From Haemaphysalis longicornis (lineage: Eukaryota; Arthropoda; Arachnida; Ixodida; Ixodidae), in assembly GCA_013339765.2 (NCBI GenBank), contig CM023457.1:55081745-55145744 (forward strand): DNA of 64,000 bases, given 5' to 3'. Each line of letters opens with the position of its first letter. Positions within the stretch are counted from its first letter, which is position 1. The position numbers were made by a program, and so were the translations under genes. Shown here piece after piece: positions 55,747 to 64,000 of the stretch. The notes beneath the pieces were generated by a model. That model was not told the DNA's origin. It made no database searches and saw only the letters and a program-made list of their open reading frames with translations.

Positions 55747-58440
55747 GTGAGTTTGCGCCGCTGTAGTTCCTTTTTGTGTACTTTTTTTCTTCATGGCTTC
55801 TGTTACAATAACCAAGCAGATTTATTGGAACTTGATGACTGTATCATGTTTAATAATCAGCAAAAATGTAACTGTGTTCATTTCAGTCTTAGGTCTGGCA
55901 AAAATAAATATAATGATCTTGAATATTCCTTTAGCCGTTCTAAATCGCACTTTGATGTTATAATGTTCTCTGAAACGTGGTTTACTTCCGAAGCTGATGT
56001 TTTTTAAATGTCTGGTTATAAGACTTACTATCTTAACCGAAATTCCAGAAGAGGAGGAGGCGTGTCAATGCTGCTTTCCAGTAGTATAGAATGTGAACTG
56101 CTCATCAATTTCTGTTGTATAACACCCCATTATGAAACGTTAGTTCTTCAGTGCGACACGGAAGTGTTTTGTGTTTGTTACCGTCCGCCTTGCGGTCTAA
56201 TTTCAGAGTTTCTTTCCTTTCTGGATTCCTTTCTGGAATTTATCAATGAACGCGAATATAGCCTAATCATGGGTGGTGACTTTAATATTAATTTCCTCGT
56301 CGAAAGTAGAATGAAGACAGAATTTGAAACCCTGCTTAATATTCACTCTTGTCGCAACACTATAAAATCCGCTACACGAATCACAGCTACTTCAGATACT
56401 CTCTTAGACCTTTTCATTACAAACAATGATGAAACGTGTTTGAAATCTGGGGTTATTAACTTTGCTCTCAGTGACCACCTTCCTGTTTTTCTGTCTGTAA
56501 AACGTCATGCTACTGCTAAAAAACCGCAGCACGTAACCCGCTCTTTCCGGGATGTCAATCCCCGTACTCTTAATAGATTTCGAGAGTGCATAGCTCGAAC
56601 AAATTGGAACGATGTCTTTAGGGAGAGCAGCTCTGATGCGGCATATGACAAGTTTCTGGTAAAGTTCACCCATGCCTATAATGCTAGTTTTCCGTACAAA
56701 ACGTATTCTCCACCAAAATGTGCCCGTAAACCCTGGATAACTCAGGACCTGATCAGGCTGATGAAAAAAACGAGATAAACTTTATAAAAATTTTTTGAAA
56801 ACTAGGAATGCTGACATCTTTAAATCTTTTAAAACTCTCCGTAATTACGTCACTAAAGAGCTCCGTGTTGCGAAAAACCGCTATCATTTTAATCTTTTTA
56901 GTTCGTGTAACGGAAGTCCTCAAGACAATTTGGAAAAAAAATTAAATACCATGCTTGGAAATCCCTCGAGCCCTTAAAAAAACTTATAAGGATGGTGAGA
57001 TACTAGAAAAAGAAGCCTTAGCCAATGCCTTCAAACGATTTCTATTCTTTCCCGTTCCAACTATTCAATGAATACTGAAAGTTTAAGATACCTAAATTGC
57101 TCTGTGGAGAACACTTTTATCTTGATCCCGTGCTGAGAATGAAGTTATCCGCTGCGTTTATGTCTCTAAGCACAGCAATTCCTCCGACGTGGACGGTTTC
57201 CAGATAAAGCCCGTAATTGTGTCATTGATTTATTAGCAAAACTGCCTAACACACCTTTTTAACGTATGTTTCTCAACTGGAGTTTTTCCACGCAAAATGC
57301 AGGCCGCTAAAGTTGTAGTACTATTTAAAAGGAGAATCGCAATAATTTTCTCAAACTACCGCCTATTTCCATTTTGCCTGTTTTTCATAAGGTATAGAAA
57401 AAATTTTTCTAAAGCCCTTATCATCATTTTCTGATCGCTATAATATCATTTCCCCCTCTCAATACGGTTTCAGAAAGAATAAATCAACTGAGTTGGCATT
57501 GCTTGATCAAAAAGAGTTTATCCTGGACAATTTTGAAAGCAAGAATGTCGTTCTAGGTATTTTCCTTGACTTTACAAAAGCATTTGATTGCAGTAAATCA
57601 CGATATTCTTCTTCATAAGCTACATCGATATGGATTTTGCGGGAAAGCTCATTCTCTAATATCATCTTATCTATGCCATCGATCGCAGCTCGTTGAAATT
57701 GGAGAATACTTTTCAACAACTAAACCAGTTAAGTGTGGCGTGCCACAAGGTAGCATTCTAGGTTCGTTTCTTTTTATTTTGTACATCAACGAGATTGTTA
57801 ACATCGATGAAACAGTTAAATACATAATATATGCCGACGACACAAGTTTATTTTTTGCGGTTGCTCAGGTAATGATTTCGCAAATCGCGCAAATAACACC
57901 CTTGCATGTATTAGCAGCTGGGCATCCAACAATAATTTAAAACTGAATGCTAGCAAAACAAAGCAGCTACTTTTCATCCACGTCGTAAAATCAGCGCAGT
58001 TGAACCTATTGTAATCAATCTGACTCCAGTTGAGTTCGTTCAATGTTTCAAAACATTAGGTGTATATTTTGAAGAAACTATGTCATGGAATAAACACACT
58101 GACTATTTAATCCAGAAATTATCCCAGGCCACTGGTCTTATGCGCCGTTATTGTTGTTCTTTTCCAGTCTCAGTTAACTTTCTACTGTACAATTCTATCT
58201 TCAGCTCTATGCTTAACTACGGTGTACTCATTTGGGCTACCACAACTAGGGAAAATATAGGAAAAATAACAGTTTTACAAAAACGAGCCATTCGCCTAGT
58301 CAGCAAGGTCCGTATCTTTCTCCTACACGAGAACTATTTAAAAGTACAGTGTTATTCGTATGGATTTCTATTTACAGTTATAACTTTGCCGATGTTACAA
58401 ACAAGCAGTATAAATAACGGTCACTAATTAATCTGGCAGT
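55747..58440 (+). pseudogene. CR1-type LINE ORF2: endonuclease and reverse transcriptase, broken
   Basis: The APE-type endonuclease shows FSETWF at about 55970 and GGDFNINF at about 56275, then SDHLPVF near 56470. A TAA at 56005-56007 interrupts it. After TAA 56776 the reverse transcriptase is spread over several frames: FRKNKSTELALL near 57472, a frameshift near 57590, then CGVPQGSILGSFLFILYINE near 57737 and the catalytic YADD near 57830. The C-terminal region continues to about 58424. The key catalytic motifs remain legible, so the insertion is not very old. Confidence 0.82.
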
Positions 58441-59056
58441 CTAGAAAAAGCTCTCTCCAATATATTCTACCCGCAATCCTGTAACCTTGGAAAGTAAAAA
58501 AGGCCGAACAAATTACGGAGAACAAATGTGCGACACAGATTGCCGTCTTTACATTCAATAATTATCAAGACATTTCTATCTACCATTTCTTTTAACCATC
58601 TACGCAGATCTTTACACTTAACTAATGTGTTGTTATAAGAATAAATATCTTCCTCTTTCTCGCTATGGTATTCGTAAGCTTACTTTCCAAAACCTCTGCC
58701 TCAGTATATATTTTTAGTGCTTTTTATAGCCACTGCATATATTGTATATATGTTGCGTTTTTTGTTTGTGTTGATTTTTGTTAATATTGGCCAATGCCGC
58801 TTGCCGCCTGTCTGCACCGGGGGGGGGGGGGGGGGGGGGTGCTGGGGTAGTCAAGCTGTTTTTACGGCTCTTTTTTCCCGGCTCCCTTTGCGCGAAAGTG
58901 ATTTGTTTGTTGTTTTTGCGCGCAAGTATAAAAAAATAATCAAATCAAATCATCAAAAGCAGTTTCGGTAAATACAGATTATTTGCGAAAAAGAACTTAT
59001 TCAACACCAACACTCTTTTGTGCACAGAAGTTCTTCAGCAGCATCAAGTCCATCGC

Positions 59057-59488
59057 TCATTCGAACTCCACGGCCACAAACAGACAGTTATCAAAGACAA
59101 GCTGATTCTTATCGATTTCTTTCCAGCTGACTCTCTCAGAAGCAACTCCCTTCTGGGGGCAGTCCTGGGTCCGGTCTTCGCAGGCTCTCGACGTCTTTTT
59201 CCGCACATAGCCGGATCGGCACCCGCAGATCATTCCCTTCCTTCTTAGGGTGCACAATGGTGAGGGAGACCTGCCTGGTGAACGGCCATTGTACGAAGTC
59301 GTCCTTTGCTCCGACGAGGAGGGTGAAGAGGAACGACACGCCGGACAGTTTGCCCCAGTGTCTTTCAAACTGGCACGACAGGTCGAAGGTGTAGCCCTCC
59401 AGAAAGTAGGGCTGTTTCAGTCGCAGCGTGGGGTCTTCCGCCTTACGCATGGCGTCCACTCCCTCGAACTTGCATAGCGCCTTAGACC
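59057..59488 (-). CDS. TRAF6-like exon 3 (MATH/TRAF-C domain, one extra base)
   Basis: Acceptor ttccacacag. Encodes LKQPYFLEGYTFDLSC, GVSFLFTLLVGAKDD and RQVSLTIVHPK. After correction of the homopolymer at 59155-59159 it ends FVAVEFE at the TGA at 59057-59059. Confidence 0.88.
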
Positions 59489-61941
59489 CTGTGTGGAAGA
59501 AGCAAAAAATTGGCTCAGGTTTACCGCTTCTAAACAAAGTCATCGCGAGTGAAAGCATATTACTCTTCCCACAGTATTTAGTGAGCTTCCCGTGGCTTGA
59601 GCTTTTCACAGCCTGCAGTCTAGCTACATGTAATGGATGATTGGGCTCATCCTGTCGCTCGGGTTTAAGTGCGTGCACAGACAGCCTGGCCGGCCCGCAA
59701 TCGATGGGGACAATGAGAAACCAACTGCCAGTGAAGCCGCCATTTCACTCTCGCAGCGAAGCGAGAAAGAAAGTCGCTTGCAATGCGAGGAACGGCCTTG
59801 AAAGACCCCAAACATTGTAGACTTTAAACGTCGCTTTAATACAGCCGAGGAGTGTTGCAATCGTATTATGAGTGACACCGAAGCGTTCGAGCAATGCGCG
59901 TCAAATAAATGTCCATTTCATGTTTGGGCATTCTTTATTTCATTCCGTCTGATTGGAACGACTGAATCAACTAGGTCTGTAACTTCACACCTCGGCAGTG
60001 GCATCGTTTATGGTTAGAAGACTTAATAACGTCATTCAATTTCGTTTGTGTCTTCATGTATGCTGACTTTTGTGACCCGTGGGAATTGCGGAATGCTTTT
60101 GCAAATAGGGACTTTGCAACGGTCTTATTGTGGCCTGGACTTGACCACTTATGCAGCCTATGGGTTAATGTGAGCGACGTAAGCTGCTAGCGATACTCCA
60201 TAAATTTGCGCTAAACTGAAATAAACTTCTATAACGCACTAAACTGATGACAAAATTTGTGCAGTTTACTCCACCTGAGATGCCGGTGTGGCAGTGTTGT
60301 AGACGCTGTGCACTAATAACCATTTGCGAAAACTTTTTCGCTTGAAGGAGTTTTTTGCTCCTTACATGTTCTTTCAGGTGACATTACTATTAGGGCTTGG
60401 CCTTTTTTTCATAGCTGGAAATTATCTTGAGGTTAGAGCTAGACTCATCGTTCTGGAAACCACCACTCTAACATAACCTGCGGCCATCGTTCACTTGTAG
60501 CAACAAGAGCTGCTACCAACAGGTAGCTTATCAGTGCTGCGAGAACGATATGACTTGTGAGGCAGTGTTTTGAACTGGACTAACCTGTAGCAGAGTCGTA
60601 CCAACTTCCATGAGATGACAGGGACACTTTGCTCGCGGAGTGGCGCTTGGGATCCAGTGTTCTGAGGAAGCTGGCGAGTGTGTTGGCCTTGTGTTGCAGC
60701 TCGACCATTGTTGCGTCAGCAGTAGGAGATTTAAGTATGGCCTCCTTTAACCCCTCCCGTATTTCTCGCAAAGCCGTTGCGAGACTGACTGCTTCTTCTG
60801 TGTCAAAGATGATCCCGTCGTCGCTTTCGTCCTCGCTGGAACTGGATGCAGTAGGGTGCAGAAAATACAAGTTCAAAAGCCTGTGATACATGCCATCACA
60901 AGTGAGGAATTTGTGTTTGAAAGAGTATATCCAACGGAATGACGGCTGAGCAGCGCGGATCTCACGAGATTGTTCATTTTCGAAATTCAAGTTGGTTCAT
61001 TTCGGCTTTGGGCCAGGACACTCATTAATATCGTAGCAGTAGCGAAATACAATTCTTTATCTTGAAAACATGTTCTGATTTGACAGTACTTAACTGAGAA
61101 CGAAACGGGTATAAGTAGAGAGTAAGCAATTCACAGTACCGCTCACAGTGCATTACACAGGTTTGGTGACGCGTCATTTTAAATGTTTTGTACTACGGCA
61201 GACGTCTCTTCCTTATAGAGAACCGATGTTGTCAGGAATAATGACTCGTGATAACAAAGTAACAACCTGTGGCCTCACCCTGCATCTCTAGCACCCTTGA
61301 AGTCAAGGTAGCGATCGACCCCATCCTCATGGCCCGCGTATAAAGGGTTTCGTGATATAAATTAACTGGTAACCGTATAATTTATATGTTTTGTTTTGCG
61401 AGAGGCGTTTCTTCCATTTTAGGAAGCTGTGGTTTTCAGGGTTAATGACTTTTGATAAAAGTAGCAGCCTACGGCCTCACCCTGCTTCTCTCGGACCCTT
61501 GCAGCCAAGGTAGTGATCGACCGTGTCCTTGCGAACCACGCGACTCCTGCACTTCGGGCATCGCGTTTGACCGTAAGCGCATTCGCCGATGAAGTGATCT
61601 TCCAAGTCTGCCAGTTTCCCTGTGTAGGTACAGCCAGCCACATCACCCGTGTCATTGAGGCAGTGTACTTCCCTCTCGCCAAGGTCTCGCTGCGCGAACG
61701 GTAGCGTCTGCACCTCCTCGCCCACGAAGGGAGAGCCATCGATGGGACACTGGCGCCCTCTGTCAATGACTTGGTCCTCGCACGACTCGCAAAGGACGTG
61801 CGTGCAAGGCAGCAACCTCACCGCGGACGCGACGACTCCGCACAGGCGGCAGATCCGGATCTTTGGAAGAGGTTGGGTGAAACGCACTGTGCGCCATTCC
61901 AGGAACTGGCCGAATCCTGTCAGCGTGTATTTGCAGAACAT
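59057..61941 (-). CDS. RING/TRAF-type zinc finger/MATH protein, TRAF6-like (3 exons)
   Basis: Probably a TNF-receptor-associated-factor-like E3 ubiquitin ligase acting in the cytosol downstream of Toll or TNF-type receptors. Exons: 61481-61941, 60585-60841, 59057-59488; phases 2 and 1 agree across both introns. Length is about 382 aa. The RING at residues 31-68 has Cys31, 34, 46, His48, Cys51, 54, 65 and Asp68. TRAF-type zinc fingers lie at about 93-150 (with CPKCRSRVVRKD). A helical middle domain contains an acidic SSEDESDD run. A C-terminal MATH/TRAF-C domain ends FDNCLFVAVEFE. The G5 run at 59155-59159 (C5 on the coding strand) carries one base too many; with four, the frame runs on to VSWKEIDKNQLVF and the proper end. 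An assembly error is the likely cause. Ticks have expanded families of such proteins. Confidence 0.9.
60585..60841 (-). CDS. TRAF6-like exon 2 (acidic run and coiled-coil region)
   Basis: Acceptor tgcatccag, donor gttagt, 257 nt. It encodes SSEDESDDG, then a heptad-like helix (AVSLATALREIREGLKEAI). Confidence 0.85.
61180..61345 (-). pseudogene. Decayed duplicate of TRAF6-like exon 1 end and intron start
   Basis: Aligns with about 61390-61545: the coding end (VDRYLDFKGARDAG versus VDHYLGCKGPREAG), the same gtgagg donor, and about 90 bp of intron. Only the last ~60 bp of the exon remain. Confidence 0.65.
61481..61941 (-). CDS. TRAF6-like exon 1 (RING and TRAF zinc fingers)
   Basis: ATG at 61941 starts MFCKYTLTGFGQFLEW, the usual N-terminal form of this tick family. 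The donor is gtgagg after GCAGG at 61481. Confidence 0.9.
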
Positions 61942-62059
61942 GGCGGCTGGTACACTTCAGCTTCAATTGGCGTTGAACCTGCAAGTATCAAGTATAGGCG
62001 ACGTCGGCAGAACTCCTCGTTACCTAGATAGACATCAGATTCCTCAGTGATTTGAGGAA

Positions 62060-64000
62060 CGAGGCAGTCTGACAAGGGCATTTGTAATTCCGTCAGATAT
62101 GTGTCTCTTTTACAAGTGTTTCTACGACCACAGTTTAATTATCACCTTAGGCTGCGAAACTAGTGCTCATAAACGCACTCTAGAAGAAAAGGATGTCCGT
62201 ATACAAAGGCTTCAATGTTTATGTTGCGCCTTTTGTACTTATAACGCAGCATGAGCTTGCAAAGCGGGTACGCAAGCGCATGCTCCTTCATTACTTTTCA
62301 CTCGTCAGTTAATGGTTTTCGGGCTACGTCACCGCAGTTGAAACCACTAAAATGTGTCTTTAAAGGGTTCGTATAGTCTTACGTCCTTTTGTGTATAAAA
62401 AATGAAAAAAATTGAGCTTTGATTACACAATGAGTAGCGCAGTGTTCATGACATTACTCAGGCCTTGAACGGAAGATTAAAGGATATGTTTGTGCCTCCG
62501 TTAGAAGTCATGAAGTTACAATGGTCATAGTAACTTCATGGCTAAAGAAGCCATAGTTAGAAGTTACTATGGAGCACATGTCTATCTGCGTCTCATATGT
62601 ACCGTCATGGACAAATGAAACGCAATCACGAAAATATCAATTGAACCCACGAATAGCGTGACTTTTTTTTCATGCAAGTCAAAATGACGCGTGTATTAAT
62701 TAACTAACAAAAAATGGTAATCTGGTTTCCAAATATACCAATAGCGTGCCATTATTTCCCCTACACGAAAAGTATTTATCAATTTTGCGTGTTTGGTTCA
62801 TATTTACGTGTTCGCATTTCGTTTTTCCACGACGTACACCCAAGCTCAGAAGTTTACGGACCACTAAAGCAGCAATTTTGAGTTACTTCTCTGCTACTCG
62901 TCAGCCCGGAGTACTATTATTAGTTCAGCACTTATACGAAATCTCGCATGCATTCGACAGTTTGTCTGGCTGCTATAGGAAGAGAAATAACCTAACATTG
63001 CCATTTCCCTGTTCCGTAAACTTTTGATCGTGGCTTTGCGTACCCTTTGCACTGGCTATTTCAGAGTAGCTCTGTCGTATCGCTTGGTGACCGCTATCGG
63101 GATCATTTGTGACGCATTAGAAAAAAAATATTCCGGATGATACGGGTTCTGAAAGGACCACCGCACAGAGAAACCCCGTACACAAAATGATTATAAGCAA
63201 AGCGTCTCCCGTGGAGAAGCTAAAAAGTTTAATATCATCCATTGAGGCAGTTTTTTTTTTCACTAGAAGTGCCCATTGGCTCAGCTCAGTCCAGCAATGG
63301 CTCTTACACCTGACGTTTATCGTTCGATGTGACACAATTTGTGCAATTATAATAAAGTTATGACGTCTCCTCCTGGACGCCCCGATGCCATCTAATTGAT
63401 ATACAAAACCCGGAAATGTCGTTTTTACAGCCAGTAAGTTGTGTATGGCCCGTTGGATTTCCAGCCTCAAAACACTAGGCCCTGGGCTCGACGTCCGGCA
63501 CATAAAAAGTTTGTTTATTTAAATTTGCGATTAATATATCCGCACACGCACGCAAAGGCTTTCCTCTTACGGTGTCGTCGGTTGTGAGTGCTTTTTCTGT
63601 GCTATTCTCTCGACAGCTTCGAAGGTTTGTGGACTTTGGGGAACCCTCTATTTTAGTAATACCGAACAGTTTTGTACCATGCAGGCCTGCGGAAACGAAT
63701 AATTTTTTTTAAAATCTCACAGACAAAGCTGAAAAAGGTGTATCTCGATCGTTTCAGCACGTGTCCTGGAAGTGGAGAGTTCAGTACTTTATCCTTGCCA
63801 GCGACGCCGATTTTGATGTCTCGAGCTTTCATTTCACGTTGGAGCTTTTAATTACCTGTGCATGTTGTGTTGTTAGGGCGTCCACTTGAATGAAGCAGTT
63901 ACATTTTGATGGCGGAGTAAAATGTTGTTTATTGAAGCCTTGCACTGTCAGCTTATGTCTCCCCGTGGGTTTCTGAAAACATTGCATCTGCAACATATAT
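62060..64000. other. Gene-free end of window
   Basis: AT-rich sequence upstream of the TRAF6-like gene, without supported coding features. A cluster of small inverted repeats occurs at 62515-62575 (gaagttac and gtaacttc; ccatagtt and aactatgg-like phrases). Confidence 0.45.

Larger units (their letters stand above)
54700..58965 (+). mobile_element. CR1-type LINE, near full length but decayed
   Basis: Has ORF1 with a PHD-like zinc finger, ORF2 with an APE endonuclease and a reverse transcriptase, and an AT-rich 3' end with short aatcaaatcaaatc repeats at 58938-58957. A C14 run at about 54648 precedes it and a G21 run (58819-58839) lies in the 3' UTR. Stop codons and frameshifts throughout make it inactive. 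Confidence 0.85.

Noticed and set aside
1..64000. CRISPR arrays, bacterial operons, Shine-Dalgarno sites, riboswitches
   Set aside because: The window is eukaryotic; the repeats seen are SINEs, MITEs, LTRs and microsatellites, with no regularly spaced spacer structure.

Overview
The window reads as nuclear DNA of an ixodid (hard) tick, probably metastriate. The reasons are GT-AG introns in every protein gene except the transporters, very dense retroelements and DNA-transposon remnants, a Ruka-like tRNA-derived SINE pair (a family described from Rhipicephalus), and proteins of types common in ticks (SLC22-like transporter, papain-family cathepsin, RING/TRAF protein). A 100-N assembly gap lies at 16575-16674.

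Layout. 1-16500 is a local segmental-duplication cluster. Three intronless copies of one SLC22-like organic-ion transporter lie here: copies 1 and 2 on the minus strand, copy 3 inverted on the plus strand. Their 5' and 3' flanks and a downstream ~1.4-1.9 kb repeat ('repeat X') are duplicated with them. Copy 2 is a clear pseudogene; copies 1 and 3 each differ from an open frame by one homopolymer base. SINEs, an RNase H-bearing non-LTR fragment and a ~450 bp insertion have landed in individual copies, and the other copies serve as visible empty sites. 18960-21030 holds the most unusual object: a 1.48 kb segment bounded by 17 bp terminal inverted repeats and TA dinucleotides, carrying a spliced THAP-domain gene (+) and a spliced SWIM-zinc-finger gene (-) that converge. 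It sits inside a repeat ('repeat Y') whose other copy, at 32381-33140, lacks it. This fits an internally deleted ISL2EU-type DNA transposon. 22900-28700 holds degenerate non-LTR retrotransposons, another repeat X copy and a good tRNA-Ser(CGA).

The main host gene is a papain-family (C1A, cathepsin L-like) cysteine protease with eight coding exons over about 19.8 kb (30621-50379, +). All intron phases agree and the Gln-Cys-His-Asn active-site residues are present. Its introns carry a perfect-palindrome insertion, a pogo-like MITE, a PIF/Harbinger-like MITE, a tRNA-like SINE and a probable solo LTR. Downstream come a (TATG)n microsatellite, a deleted Ty3/gypsy element with both LTRs (50978-53255), a second pogo-like element (53489-54233) and a decayed CR1-type LINE (about 54700-58965) whose ORF1 begins with a PHD-like zinc finger. 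The last gene is a three-exon RING/TRAF-type zinc finger/MATH protein (59057-61941, -), a TRAF6-like signalling E3 ligase, with a decayed duplicate of its exon-1/intron-1 boundary beside it. 62100-64000 shows no gene.

A recurring pattern is that five otherwise well-conserved coding sequences are each broken by a one-base change in a short homopolymer run. That is more typical of residual long-read assembly error than of five independent pseudogenizations. Apart from copy 2, which also has a true nonsense codon, these genes should not be written off as dead without read evidence.
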